DNA from: Parerythrobacter_A sp963838735
Lineage (GTDB): Bacteria; Pseudomonadota; Alphaproteobacteria; Sphingomonadales; Sphingomonadaceae
Assembly (NCBI GenBank): GCA_963838735.1
Contig: CAWISG010000003.1
Span: 496,001 to 560,000 of the forward strand
Length of the DNA: 64,000 bases
Direction of reading: 5' to 3'
Below the pieces are notes generated by a model. The model had not been told where the DNA came from, made no database searches, and saw only the letters and a list, made by a program, of their open reading frames with translations. Positions 16,994 through 26,751 of this stretch are shown here, one piece after another. The translations under genes and the position numbers were made by a program. How positions within the stretch are numbered: position 1 is the stretch's first letter; each line of letters opens with the position of its first letter.

Positions 16994-18630
16994 AGCATCA
17001 TCACACGGACTTGCGGCTTTTTGCCGCTCCACCGCTGCGCCGCCCGCCGCGTTGCGAGCCGCGCCGCTTCGGAAACGGCAGACGCATCGTTCTTCGCCTT
17101 ACCTTTTAGCCTTTTGATGGCCGTCGCGATGTCCTGTTGTGCTTCGGCGATAAAGTTGGCTTCGTCTTCATCGAGCGGTAGGCCCAGCGGCTCGATATGC
17201 GCTTTCATATCGGAGGTGAGTGCAACGAAGATCACCCCATTGAAGGCCAGCCTGCGCCGCTCGGCAATCGCCTCGCCATCCGCTGGACTGATAAGATCGC
17301 CGTCCAGCACTAGACGTCCGGCATGAACCTGCGCAATAATGCGCGGCTTGTCCGGGGCAAGGCGCACGATATCGCCATTTTTCTGAAGGATCGTTTTGGG
17401 AATGCCGGCTTCCGTGCCGACGCGCGCCTGTTCGCGCATGTGGCGCATTTCGCCGTGTACCGGCACCAGTATTTCCGGTCGCAGCCAGCTATACATCGCT
17501 TCAAGTTCGGGCCGGCCGGGGTGGCCCGACACATGAATTTCGGCCTGCCGGTCCGTAACCATGTCGATGCCCTGTTCGGCCAGGCTGTTCTGCACCTTGC
17601 CGATGGACACTTCGTTGCCCGGTATCTGGCGGCTGGAAAACAGGATCACGTCACCGCGCGACAATTCGAGCGGGTGGTTCTTTTCCGCGATGCGGGACAA
17701 CGCTGCGCGCGGTTCGCCCTGCCCGCCGGTTGCAATGATCATCAGCTCGCCGCGCGGCATTTTCTTAGCCACGTCGAAACTGACCGTGTCGGGGAAATCC
17801 GTAAGGTAGCCGTTGGCCTGTCCCACTTCCAGCATCCGGTCGAGCGAGCGTCCGGCAATGCAGACGGTACGTCCGTGTTCTCGCGCGACTTCGCCCAAGG
17901 TGTGCAGACGTGCGGTGTTGGAAGCAAAGGTGGTAATCAGCACGCGCTTGCCCGCGTGCTTGCCGACCTCTTCCATCAGGCCTTTGTGAACCGCGCCCTC
18001 GGACCCGCTTGGGTTCGGGTTGAAGACGTTGGTTGAATCGCACACCAGCGCCAGCACGCCTTCATCGCCGATGGCGGTCAGCTCTTCTTCGGTTGTTGGC
18101 TCGCCGATAATTGGATCGTCGTCCAGCTTCCAGTCGCCGCTGTGGAAGACCCGCCCGTGCGGCGTGTCGATCAGCAAGGCGTGCCCTTCGGCAATCGAAT
18201 GCGCCAGCGGCAGGTAGCTGATGTCGAACGGTCCCAGCGAAAAGGCGTCCTGGTCCGGGATGACGATCAACTCCACCTGTCGCGCCAGCCCCGCTTCTTC
18301 CAGCTTGCGCCGGACGAGTTCTGCTGTGAACGGTGTGGCATATAGCGGCACGCCGAGGTCGGCGGCAAAGTAGGGGACGGCACCGATATGGTCTTCGTGT
18401 CCGTGCGTCAAAACGATACCAAGCAGATCGTCGAGGCGGTCCTCGATGAACTCCAGATCGGCAAAGACCAGATCGACGCCGGGATATTCGTTGCCGGAAA
18501 AGGTCATGCCCAGATCGACCATCAGCCATTTGCCCTGGCATCCGTACAAGTTGACGTTCATGCCGATCTCGGCCGATCCGCCCAACGCCAGAAACAGCAA
18601 TTCGTCTTCGGGTTTGAAATTCTTTTTCAA
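16990..18630 (-). CDS. rnj: Ribonuclease J
   Basis: 546-residue metallo-beta-lactamase/beta-CASP nuclease with 5'-3' exonuclease and endonuclease activity on RNA. The metal-binding motif is LTHGHEDHIGAVP (His76, His78, Asp80, His81). The beta-CASP region includes VCDSTN, LITTFASNTARLH and ATGGQGE, and the RNA-binding C-terminal part includes HVSGHPGRPE and PVHGEMRHM. The organism also has RNase E (rne, this window), so both main RNA turnover enzymes are encoded here. It overlaps coaX upstream and the DUF1467 gene downstream by four bases each. Confidence 0.94.
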   Translation of the reverse strand: MKKNFKPEDELLFLALGGSAEIGMNVNLYGCQGKWLMVDLGMTFSGNEYPGVDLVFADLEFIEDRLDDLLGIVLTHGHEDHIGAVPYFAADLGVPLYATPFTAELVRRKLEEAGLARQVELIVIPDQDAFSLGPFDISYLPLAHSIAEGHALLIDTPHGRVFHSGDWKLDDDPIIGEPTTEEELTAIGDEGVLALVCDSTNVFNPNPSGSEGAVHKGLMEEVGKHAGKRVLITTFASNTARLHTLGEVAREHGRTVCIAGRSLDRMLEVGQANGYLTDFPDTVSFDVAKKMPRGELMIIATGGQGEPRAALSRIAEKNHPLELSRGDVILFSSRQIPGNEVSIGKVQNSLAEQGIDMVTDRQAEIHVSGHPGRPELEAMYSWLRPEILVPVHGEMRHMREQARVGTEAGIPKTILQKNGDIVRLAPDKPRIIAQVHAGRLVLDGDLISPADGEAIAERRRLAFNGVIFVALTSDMKAHIEPLGLPLDEDEANFIAEAQQDIATAIKRLKGKAKNDASAVSEAARLATRRAAQRWSGKKPQVRVMML

Positions 18631-19403
18631 GGGGTTGCTCTTTCTGCCAGCAAGGCGAGACCGCGAATGGTCAGGTCGGTGTCTACGGTGTCGAATACAT
18701 CGGTGGGGCCATCGAACAGCACCGCAAGGCCGCCTGTGGCAATAACTTTGGCGGGGCGGCCGATTTGCACCTTCATGCGAGCAACCAGCCCTTCCAGCAT
18801 GGCAACATAGCCCCAGAACACGCCGATCAGCATCTGGTCCTCCGTATTGCGTCCGACCACGCTGTCGGTGTCCGGCGCACGGATTGCGATGCGCGGCAGC
18901 TTGGCCGTCCTGCCAACCAGCGCATCCAGCGAAAGGTTAATGCCTGGCGCAATAATACCGCCCTTGTACGCACCATTGAAATCGATCACTTCGAACTTTG
19001 TCGCCGTACCGAAATCAACGACGATCAGGTCGCCGCCATGCAGGGCATGTGCTGCAATGATATTGACGGCACGATCCGCCCCAAGCGAGCTGGGCTGTTC
19101 AACATCGGCGGCGAAGGGCCACGCCGCTGCACCCTGACCGGCAATCATCGGGGTTATGCCGAAATACTTCTGCGCCAGCACAGTCAGATTATGATCTGCA
19201 CGCGGTACGACGGAAGCAAAGATGATACGTTTGACGGCGCTACGCTCAATCTCCTCCACCGCAAGGAGGTGCAGCAGCCAGACCGCGTACTCGTCGCCAG
19301 TACGCCGGGCATCGGTGGCGATGCGCCAGCGCGCGCGCACATCGTCCCCATCGAACAGCGCGAACACGACATTCGTATTTCCGACATCGATAACAAGCAG
19401 CAT
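18627..19403 (-). CDS. coaX: Type III pantothenate kinase
   Basis: 258-residue enzyme for the first step of coenzyme A synthesis, of the CoaX type, which is not feedback-inhibited by CoA and shares the ASKHA fold. Motifs: DVGNTNVVFALF (phosphate loop), LGADRAVNIIAAHAL, DFGTATKFEVID and GGIIAPGI. The ATG at 19403 has AGGAAAGG at good distance; a GTG three codons upstream is too close to that site. It follows birA by 14 bases and overlaps rnj by four. Confidence 0.93.
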   Translation of the reverse strand: MLLVIDVGNTNVVFALFDGDDVRARWRIATDARRTGDEYAVWLLHLLAVEEIERSAVKRIIFASVVPRADHNLTVLAQKYFGITPMIAGQGAAAWPFAADVEQPSSLGADRAVNIIAAHALHGGDLIVVDFGTATKFEVIDFNGAYKGGIIAPGINLSLDALVGRTAKLPRIAIRAPDTDSVVGRNTEDQMLIGVFWGYVAMLEGLVARMKVQIGRPAKVIATGGLAVLFDGPTDVFDTVDTDLTIRGLALLAERATP

Positions 19404-19417
19404 GTTCCGCACCTTTC

Positions 19418-20128
19418 CTAACCGAGCGAGACGTCGCCGGCCGTGATGGCAGCAACGGTCCCGTCTGCCAATCGCAGTAACAGCGCGCCTTCATCGGAGA
19501 GACCCTGATAGATGCCGGTGCGCGTGGAACCGTTGCTATCATGCACCGAGAGCGTGGAGCCGACCGGATGGGCGTGTGCTTGCCAGCGGTCGAACGTCGC
19601 GGATGGCGGTGATGTACGCCAGTGTTTCAGTTCGCGGGCAAATGTCGACGCGAGGCTTGGCGCAAGCGTATCGCGGTCGATTTCCATGCCGTGGGCGCGC
19701 AGGCTGGTGGTCTTGCGATCATTCAGCGCAGGTGCGGTCCGAATATTGACACCGATGCCGACGACAACCGCGTCCCTTGCCCGCTCCAGCAGGATACCGG
19801 ACAGCTTCGCCCCGGCCACCAGCACATCGTTCGGCCATTTCAATTGTAACGCGAATGGTTGCGTTCGAAGGTTGTCGATAACGGCATGCAAGGCGAGGCT
19901 GGCCACGAAGCTCAGCGTCTGTGCAGGCGGATCGTCCGTGCGCAGTTTGACCACGGTCGACGCGAAAAGATTGCCCTCCTCGCCAATCCAGCTGCGGCCG
20001 CCCCGCCCGCGCCCTTGCGTCTGGCGATCCGCGAGAAGCCATGCGCCCTCCTGCACCGCCTCGTTCGCTCGCAGACGCGCGAGCAGGTCGGCATTGGTGG
20101 AGCCTGTCTCGGCGACGACTTCGATCAA
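19418..20128 (-). CDS. birA: Biotin--[acetyl-CoA-carboxylase] ligase
   Basis: 236-residue biotin protein ligase that attaches biotin to carboxylase carrier domains. It has ETGSTNADLL at the N-terminus, the biotinyl-AMP loop GRGRGGRSW, KWPNDVLV and GIGVNI, with a small C-terminal SH3-like domain. There is no N-terminal helix-turn-helix, so it is an enzyme only and not a repressor. The start is taken as the TTG at 20128, which overlaps the nuoN stop (TTGA); a longer frame inside nuoN has no family support. Confidence 0.9.
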   Translation of the reverse strand: MIEVVAETGSTNADLLARLRANEAVQEGAWLLADRQTQGRGRGGRSWIGEEGNLFASTVVKLRTDDPPAQTLSFVASLALHAVIDNLRTQPFALQLKWPNDVLVAGAKLSGILLERARDAVVVGIGVNIRTAPALNDRKTTSLRAHGMEIDRDTLAPSLASTFARELKHWRTSPPSATFDRWQAHAHPVGSTLSVHDSNGSTRTGIYQGLSDEGALLLRLADGTVAAITAGDVSLG

Positions 20129-21588
20129 ATTGTAAAAAATAGCGCGGCGGCGGCGCGGTCGGTCCAGTCGCCCAACCAGCTTGTCAGCAAAAATCCGAGA
20201 GGCGAGACTAGCAGTGTCGCCAAAACGAGTACGACCCAATCGGCGCGCGCCGCCGAAACGACTGTACCGCGTGCAGGGTCATCGAAATACATCATCTTGA
20301 TGACCTTGAGGTAATAGAACGCGCCAATCACGCTGGCGGCGATGCCGATTGCAGCGAGCAGAACGAGGTCGGCCTCGACAGCCGCCTGGAATACCACGAA
20401 CTTGCCCCAGAACCCCGTCATCGGCGGGATACCGGCGAGGCTGAACATCATCAGCATGAGGCACAGCGCGAGGCCGCGATGCGTTTGTGACAGGCCGCTG
20501 ATATCGGAAAGGGCCTCCAGCTGTGTCCCGTTCCGGTCCCGCAGCATCATTACCACAAGGAAACTGCCGAGCGTCATGGCGAGGTAGAAGAACAGGTATA
20601 CCAGCATAGCCCCGGCCCCAACCTGTGTTGCCGTGGCAAGGCCGATAAGGATGAAGCCAATGTTGTTGATCGAGCTGTAGGCGAGCAAGCGTTTCAAGCT
20701 GGTCTGCCCGATGGCGCCCAACGCGCCGACCACGATGGATGCAAGCGCAGAGAAGATCACGATCTGCCGCCAAGCATCGACCTGTAGCCCGAACGGGTCC
20801 AGCGCCATGCGCATCAGCATCGCGATCGCGGCAACCTTGGGCGCGGTGGCGAAGAACAGGCTGACCGGTGTGGGCGCCCCTTCATAAACGTCGGGTGTCC
20901 ACATATGGAACGGCACCGCCGCGATCTTGAATGCCAACCCAGCCAGAACGAATACGACGCCGAACAGCAGGCCGGTGGAAAGCTCGCCCGCCATCGCGGC
21001 GCGAATCGAGGTGTAATCGGTGGCGCCGGTGAAACCGTAAACCAGGCTCATGCCATACAGAAGGATGCCCGAAGCCAGCGCGCCGAGAATGAAATACTTG
21101 AGGCCCGCTTCAGCAGACCGCGTATCTTTTCGTGCGAAGCTTGCCAACACGTAGGACGCAAGGCTCGACAGCTCCAGGCCGATATATAGCGTCATGAGAT
21201 CGATGGCGGACACCATCATGCCCATGCCGACCGCACCGAGCAGGATCAGCACCGGATATTCGGGCCGGTATTCGTCGGTCCGCTCGAAAAAGCGCGGCGT
21301 CACTACCAGACAGGCGATGGCGGATAGGTAGATCAGCAGTTTGGTGAAACTGGCAAAGGCATCCATCCGGTAAACGCCGGCAAAAGCATCAGCGCCGGTC
21401 GCCATGTCCGGGGCAATGAGAAAATAGCCGGCCACCGCCGCTGCGCCGAACAGCGCTGCAACAGACAGGATACTGACCAGACGTGCTCTGCGCACCCCGC
21501 CAAATGCCGAAACGATCACCAACGCCAAGGCAGCGACGGCGAGGATAATCTCGGGCAAGGTAGAATAGAGCGATGCGGCGTAGCCCAT
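20125..21588 (-). CDS. nuoN: NADH-quinone oxidoreductase subunit N
   Basis: 487-residue antiporter-like membrane subunit of respiratory complex I with about 14 helices, pumping protons as electrons move from NADH to quinone. Family signs include the conserved Glu in YIGLELSSLASYVLAS, the Lys in LKYFILGALASGI, and FHMWTPDVYEGAPTPV. It is the last nuo gene; birA, coaX, rnj and DUF1467 follow in the same transcription unit. The start overlaps the nuoM stop (TGATG). Confidence 0.96.
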   Translation of the reverse strand: MGYAASLYSTLPEIILAVAALALVIVSAFGGVRRARLVSILSVAALFGAAAVAGYFLIAPDMATGADAFAGVYRMDAFASFTKLLIYLSAIACLVVTPRFFERTDEYRPEYPVLILLGAVGMGMMVSAIDLMTLYIGLELSSLASYVLASFARKDTRSAEAGLKYFILGALASGILLYGMSLVYGFTGATDYTSIRAAMAGELSTGLLFGVVFVLAGLAFKIAAVPFHMWTPDVYEGAPTPVSLFFATAPKVAAIAMLMRMALDPFGLQVDAWRQIVIFSALASIVVGALGAIGQTSLKRLLAYSSINNIGFILIGLATATQVGAGAMLVYLFFYLAMTLGSFLVVMMLRDRNGTQLEALSDISGLSQTHRGLALCLMLMMFSLAGIPPMTGFWGKFVVFQAAVEADLVLLAAIGIAASVIGAFYYLKVIKMMYFDDPARGTVVSAARADWVVLVLATLLVSPLGFLLTSWLGDWTDRAAAALFFTI

Positions 21589-23153
21589 CAGTGTGCCCCC
21601 TCCCCGTCATGGTCGCTGCCGCCATGCGCCGCTTCCGGCATCGCATTTGCAGCTTCGCCACGCGGCGTGCCTGCATAAAGATCCGCATCACCGACAGGCT
21701 TCGCACGAAGCAACCGTGCATCCAGCGCTGCGATATCATTGCGCATCGGTGCAAGGAAACTCTCGGGATAGATACCCATCCACAGCACCGCCGCCGCTAT
21801 CGGGCCAAGCATGATCCATTCGCGTACGCCAAGATCAGGCATCGCGGCGGCATCCGCATTACGCTGCACCCCGAACACCACGCGGCGATAGAGGTATAGC
21901 ATATAGCCTGCGCCCAGAATGATGCCTGTCGTCAGGATCAGGGCCGTGGCACTCGACACTTCGTATATGCCCACCAGGCTGAGGAATTCGGCGACGAAGC
22001 CGCTGGTCCCCGGCAGACCGATGCTGGCCATCGTGAACAGCAGGAAGAACACCGCATAATAGGGCATGTTGATTGCCAGCCCGCCATAGCGGTCAATCTC
22101 GCGCGTGTGCAGGCGGTCGTAAATCACACCGACACACAGGAACAGCGCGCCCGACACCAGACCGTGGCTGAGCATCATAATCATCGCGCCTTCCAGCCCC
22201 TGTTGATTGAAGGCGAACAGGCCCGCTGTTACGATTGCCATATGCGCGACCGAGGAATAGGCGATCAGTTTTTTCATGTCGTGCTGCACCAGTGCTATCA
22301 GGCTGGCGATGATAACCGCCGCCATCGACAGGCCGAAAATCAGCCACACGAACTGCGCGCTGGCATCGGGGAACATCGGCAGGCTGAACCGGATGAAGCC
22401 GTATCCGCCCATCTTCAGCAGCACACCGGCCAGAATAACCGATCCCGCTGTCGGCGCCTGAACGTGCGCGTCCGGCAGCCAGGTGTGCACTGGCCACATC
22501 GGCATTTTTACGGCGAAGCTGGCGAAGAACGCAAGCCACAGCCACGTTTGCGCCTCGGGGGCGAAGTCGTATTGCATCAGCGTGGGAATGTCGCTCGTCT
22601 GCGCGGCATTGGTCATCCACAGCATCGCGATCAGCATCAGCACCGAGCCGAGCAGCGTATAGAGGAAAAATTTGTAGCTGGCGTAGATGCGGTTGTCCCC
22701 GCCCCAAATGCCGATGATGAGATACATCGGAATGAGCCCAGCCTCGAAAAAGACGTAGAACAGGAACAGGTCCTGCGCCGCAAATACGCCGATCATCAGC
22801 GTTTCCATTAACAGGAACGCTGCCATGTATTCGCCGACGCGATGCGTTATCGCGCTCCAGCTGGCCAGAATGCAGATCGGCATCAGAAATACCGACAACA
22901 CAATGAGCATCAATGCGATGCCGTCGATACCCAAAGCGAAATCGAACCCAGCGAACAGGCCATAGCGTTCGGTAAACTGCCACTGCGGTCCGCCGATCTC
23001 GTAACTGGCCCACAGCACGATCCCCAGGGCGAGCGTTACCAAAGTCGCGCCAAGCGCAACGATACGCGCACGGTCGGCTTGCAGCGCCAGACAGGCTAGC
23101 GCGCCCGCTAAGGGGACAAGCAGCATTACTGACAGGATTGGAAACCCGCCCAT
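21588..23153 (-). CDS. nuoM: NADH-quinone oxidoreductase subunit M
   Basis: 521-residue antiporter-like proton-pumping subunit of complex I with about 14 membrane helices. It shows the conserved Glu near FVFFEAGLIPMYLIIGIWGG, the Lys in YKFFLYTLLGSVLML, and PVHTWLPDAHVQAPTAGS. The true start is the ATG at 23153, which overlaps the nuoL stop (TGATG); the frame is open upstream inside nuoL. The C-terminal tail is His/Asp/Gly-rich (HGGSDHDGEGAH). Confidence 0.96.
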   Translation of the reverse strand: MGGFPILSVMLLVPLAGALACLALQADRARIVALGATLVTLALGIVLWASYEIGGPQWQFTERYGLFAGFDFALGIDGIALMLIVLSVFLMPICILASWSAITHRVGEYMAAFLLMETLMIGVFAAQDLFLFYVFFEAGLIPMYLIIGIWGGDNRIYASYKFFLYTLLGSVLMLIAMLWMTNAAQTSDIPTLMQYDFAPEAQTWLWLAFFASFAVKMPMWPVHTWLPDAHVQAPTAGSVILAGVLLKMGGYGFIRFSLPMFPDASAQFVWLIFGLSMAAVIIASLIALVQHDMKKLIAYSSVAHMAIVTAGLFAFNQQGLEGAMIMMLSHGLVSGALFLCVGVIYDRLHTREIDRYGGLAINMPYYAVFFLLFTMASIGLPGTSGFVAEFLSLVGIYEVSSATALILTTGIILGAGYMLYLYRRVVFGVQRNADAAAMPDLGVREWIMLGPIAAAVLWMGIYPESFLAPMRNDIAALDARLLRAKPVGDADLYAGTPRGEAANAMPEAAHGGSDHDGEGAH

Positions 23154-25215
23154 CACATCAAAATCCAGGTGATCGCAGCGACCAATCCGAGCAGCATAAC
23201 GAGTGCATAGCTGGTGAGGTAGCCCGACTGCAGCTTCTTGGCAGCAACCGCACCCTTGCCGACGACCCAAGCCGCGCCGTCCGGGCCGAAGCGATCGATA
23301 ATACCGCTATCGACCCGGCGCCAGAACAGGCGACCAAGAATGAAAGCGGGCTTCACGAACATGACCTGATACAGCTCGTCGAAGTACCATTTGTTGTAGA
23401 CAAAATTATGCAGGTAGCGAAACTGCGCAACGAACTTGCCGGGTATCGACGTGTTGCGGATATAGGCAAACCAGGCGGTCACGAACCCTGCGATCATCGC
23501 GAATGTGGCAGTCAGTTTCACCCAGTATGGCACGCCATGCAGCGCATGGATCAGGTTCTCGTTGTAGAAGATCGACCCGTTCCAGAATGCCGCGCTGTCG
23601 ACGAAGGCTTCAGTAAAAACGAACCCGGCGAATACTGCACCAAACGTAAGAATGCCAAGCGGCACGAGCATCGTAAGCGGGCTTTCATGCGGGTGGTAGC
23701 CGGCTGTGCCGTCGTTTTCTTGCGGAGAGGGAAGCGGATGCGTCGCATCCTCGCCGGCATGTTCTTGCCGCGCAGGATTAGCCGCTTCCGGCTCGTCATG
23801 CCCATGCGCCACCGCGTGTTTGATATGTTCGCTCTCGGCCCAGCGTGGCTTGCCCCAGAACGTCAGGAACATAAGCCGCCAACTGTAGAAACTGGTCAGG
23901 AAGGCAGCAAAAGCACCCGCCCAGAATGCGAACTGGCCCATTTCCGTGCCCCGCGCAAAGGCGGCTTCCAGAATGGCATCCTTGGAATAGAACCCCGCGA
24001 ACCCGAACACATACAGCACACCCACGCCAGTGATTGCCAGCGTACCCGCCAGCATAGCCCAGAAAGTAAACGGTATCTTCTTCCGCAAACCGCCATAATA
24101 CCGCATGTCCTGTTCATGATGCATGGCATGGATGACGGAGCCCGCGCCCAGGAACAGCAGCGCCTTGAAAAACGCGTGCGTGAAAAGGTGGAACATGGCG
24201 ACGCCATAGGCGCCCACTCCGGCAGCAAAGAACATGTAACCAAGCTGCGAGCAGGTAGAATACGCGATGACTCGTTTGATATCCCATTGCGTGGTGCCGA
24301 TGGTGGCTGCGAAGAGGCAGGTTGCCGCGCCGATGAACGTCACGATTGCCAAAGCTGTCGGAGCCGTCTCGAACATGGGCGACAGACGGCACACCATGAA
24401 AACACCGGCCGTGACCATCGTGGCCGCATGGATCAGAGCGGATACTGGTGTCGGCCCCTCCATCGCATCGGGCAGCCAGGTATGCAGGCCGAGCTGTGCC
24501 GACTTGCCCATCGCACCGATGAACAGCAAAACGCACAGGATATCCATCGTGTAAAAGCGCGTTCCGGCAAAATCGATGCCGCTGCCGCTCATTGCGGGCG
24601 CGGCGGCGAGAATGTCCGGTATTGAGACCGTACCGAACACCAGAAACGTGCCAAAGATGCCAAGCATAAAGCCAAGGTCGCCGACGCGGTTCACGACGAA
24701 CGCCTTGATTGCGGCGGCATTGGCGGACGGCTTCCTGAACCAGAATCCGATCAGCAGGTAGCTGGCAAGGCCTACCCCCTCCCAACCGAAGAACATCTGG
24801 ACCAGATTGTCCGCCGTCACCAGCATCAGCATCGCAAAAGTAAACAGGCTGAGATAGGCGAAAAAGCGCGGCTGGTCGGGATCTTCGTCCATGTACCCCC
24901 AGCTGTAGAGGTGGACGAGGGCGGACACCGTGGTGATGACCACCAGCATTACGGCGGTCAGCGTATCTACCCGCAATGCCCAGTCGAATGTCAGATCGCC
25001 AGAACTGAAATCCATTGCAGCACCGGCACGACGTCGCCTGCGCTGATCCTGTCCAGAAACCGGTAAATACGATCCAGCTAAACACGGCGGCCACGAACAG
25101 CGCACTCGTCGTGAGGGATCTTGACCACCGTGTTGCCAAGCATCCGGTTGCCTAGCCCGCCGACAATCGCGGCAAGCAGCGGCAGGAACACAACCGTCAG
25201 GACCATCGCATCCAT
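23153..25215 (-). CDS. nuoL: NADH-quinone oxidoreductase subunit L, 5' end broken by three frame shifts
   Basis: The largest proton-pumping subunit of complex I. The frame is clean from about 25007 to the stop at 23153 and shows NLVQMFFGWEGVGLASYLLIGFWF, HTWLPDAMEGPTPVSALIHAATMVTAG and the long C-terminal amphipathic region. The expected N-terminus starts at the ATG at 25215, overlapping the nuoK stop, and reads MVLTVVFLPLLAAIVGGLGN. It then needs one base removed near 25115-25117 (a CCC run), one C added near 25056 and one C added near 25007 to join TTSALFVAAVFSWIVFTGF, DRISAGDVVPVLQWI and SSGDLTFDWALRVD. All three sites are C runs, which points to base errors; real damage would cost the first helix. 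Confidence 0.85.
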
Positions 25216-25520
25216 CAGCCGTTCAACCGGTCGGCATCGTCGACGGCAATGGTGCCGCGACCACGGAAATAGATCACCAAAATCGCAAGCCCGATAGCAG
25301 CCTCACCGGCGGCGACGGTCAGCACGAACATGGCAAACACCTGCCCCGTCAGATCGCCAAGGAACGCGCTGAAGGCGACTAGATTGATATTCACCGCCAG
25401 CAGAATCAACTCGATTGCCATCAGGATGACGATGATGTTTTTTCGATTGAGAAAAATGCCCAGAACGCCCAGCACGAACAGGATCGCGCTGACAATGATG
25501 TAATGTTCGATGCCAATCAC
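25215..25520 (-). CDS. nuoK: NADH-quinone oxidoreductase subunit K
   Basis: 101-residue complex I membrane subunit with three helices. It starts MIGIEHYIIVSAILFVLGVLG and has the conserved Glu residues in IAIELILLAVNIN and AAGEAAIGLAILVIYFR, which form part of the proton path in the membrane arm. The start overlaps the nuoJ stop by four bases and its stop overlaps the nuoL start. Confidence 0.97.
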   Translation of the reverse strand: MIGIEHYIIVSAILFVLGVLGIFLNRKNIIVILMAIELILLAVNINLVAFSAFLGDLTGQVFAMFVLTVAAGEAAIGLAILVIYFRGRGTIAVDDADRLNG

Positions 25521-26137
25521 AGTTCGATCCCCGCGCCGATTTCGGGCCGCTTCATGACGGTCGCCGCTTCGGGGTCGCGCGCGTTCTGCTTCGCGATATC
25601 CTGATGGCCGCGCAGCGATTTGGTCGGGCGGTGGGTCAGCACGATCGCACCAATCATGGCCACCAGCAGGATCAGCCCCGCCGCCTCGAACAGGAAAACA
25701 TACTTGCCGTAAAGCAGCGCGCCCAGGCTCTCGATATTGCTACGGTCGAGGCGGGGCGCGTTTTCTCCGCTGGCCGTACCCAGGTCGAGCGCACCCGCCT
25801 GATAAGCGCCGATGCCCAGCACCAGCTCCGCCAGCAGGATTAGCGCAATGGCGATACCGAGCGGGAAATTGCGCATGAACCCGGCGCGCAATTCGGTGAA
25901 ATCAATGTCCAGCATCATCACAACGAACAGGAACAGCACCGCTACCGCTCCGACATACACCACGACCAGCAGCATCGCGATGAACTCTGCCCCGACCAGC
26001 ACCATCAGCCCGGCCGCATTAAAAAACGCCAGGATCAGCCACAACACCGAATGCACCGGGTTCTTGGCAACGATAACCATCACCGCGCTGGCGATAACAA
26101 GCGTTGCAAACAGGTAAAAGGCGAGGGTCTGGATCAT
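25517..26137 (-). CDS. nuoJ: NADH-quinone oxidoreductase subunit J
   Basis: 206-residue complex I membrane subunit with about five helices. Segments KNPVHSVLWLILAFFNAAGLMVLVGAEFIAM and VYVGAVAVLFLFVVMMLDIDF are the conserved part containing the pi-bulge helix involved in coupling. A polar tail of about 40 residues follows the last helix. The start is the ATG at 26137, with a small unassigned ORF ending across it (see 26134-26229). Confidence 0.96.
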   Translation of the reverse strand: MIQTLAFYLFATLVIASAVMVIVAKNPVHSVLWLILAFFNAAGLMVLVGAEFIAMLLVVVYVGAVAVLFLFVVMMLDIDFTELRAGFMRNFPLGIAIALILLAELVLGIGAYQAGALDLGTASGENAPRLDRSNIESLGALLYGKYVFLFEAAGLILLVAMIGAIVLTHRPTKSLRGHQDIAKQNARDPEAATVMKRPEIGAGIEL

Positions 26138-26229
26138 GGTAGCGCCAGTCCCGCAAATGTGCGGAACACAAGTATCCCCTGTTGGACCACGACCGGCCCG
26201 AAATCATCGTTCATGCAGCGTGTCGGCAT
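26134..26229 (-). CDS. Possible 31-residue ORF between nuoI and nuoJ
   Basis: The 128-base gap between nuoI and nuoJ, long for this operon, holds an open frame from an ATG at 26229 to a TGA that overlaps the nuoJ start as ATGA. The peptide contains VVVQQGILVFRTFAGLALP and has no recognised family. No ribosome-binding site is clear. The coupling to nuoJ is the only positive sign, so this may be chance. Confidence 0.25.
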   Translation of the reverse strand: MPTRCMNDDFGPVVVQQGILVFRTFAGLALP

Positions 26230-26265
26230 CTCGGCGAAGCCCGCCCTGTCGTTAAGCCCTGCCGC

Positions 26266-26751
26266 CTAGCGATAGGGTGCGTCGGCTTCAAGGTTTGCAG
26301 CGATGGCACGCTCCCATTTGTCCCCATTGGCCAGCAGTTTTGCCTTGTCGTACAGCAGTTCCTCGCGCGTTTCGGTCGCATATTCGAAATTCGGTCCTTC
26401 GACCACGGCATCGACCGGACACGCCTCCTGACAGAACCCGCAATAAATGCACTTTGTCATGTCGATATCGTAGCGCGTGGTCCGGCGACTGCCATCGTCG
26501 CGCGGCTCGCTTTCGATGGTGATTGCCTGTGCCGGGCATACTGCCTCGCACAGCTTGCACGCGATGCAGCGTTCTTCCCCGTTGGGATAGCGGCGCAACG
26601 CATGTTCGCCCCGGAAACGCGGGCTGATCGGGTTTTTCTCGTAAGGGTAGTTGATCGTGACCTTCGGCTTGAAAAAATACTTCAGCGTCAGCGCATGCGC
26701 TTTCACGAACTCCCATAGGGTAAAGGATTTGACGAGTTGGGCAACGGTCAT
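26266..26751 (-). CDS. nuoI: NADH-quinone oxidoreductase subunit I
   Basis: 161-residue peripheral-arm subunit carrying two [4Fe-4S] clusters (N6a and N6b) that pass electrons from NuoG to NuoB. The two ligand motifs are CIACKLCEAVCP and CIYCGFCQEACP. An N-terminal amphipathic helix precedes them. The ATG at 26751 overlaps the nuoH stop by four bases; the open frame extends upstream but lies inside nuoH. Confidence 0.97.
   Translation of the reverse strand: MTVAQLVKSFTLWEFVKAHALTLKYFFKPKVTINYPYEKNPISPRFRGEHALRRYPNGEERCIACKLCEAVCPAQAITIESEPRDDGSRRTTRYDIDMTKCIYCGFCQEACPVDAVVEGPNFEYATETREELLYDKAKLLANGDKWERAIAANLEADAPYR

Noticed and set aside
23138..24625. 495-codon plus-strand ORF opposite nuoL
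   Set aside because: Antisense of the conserved NuoL helices; composition (His/Arg/Gln-rich) is typical of a shadow frame.
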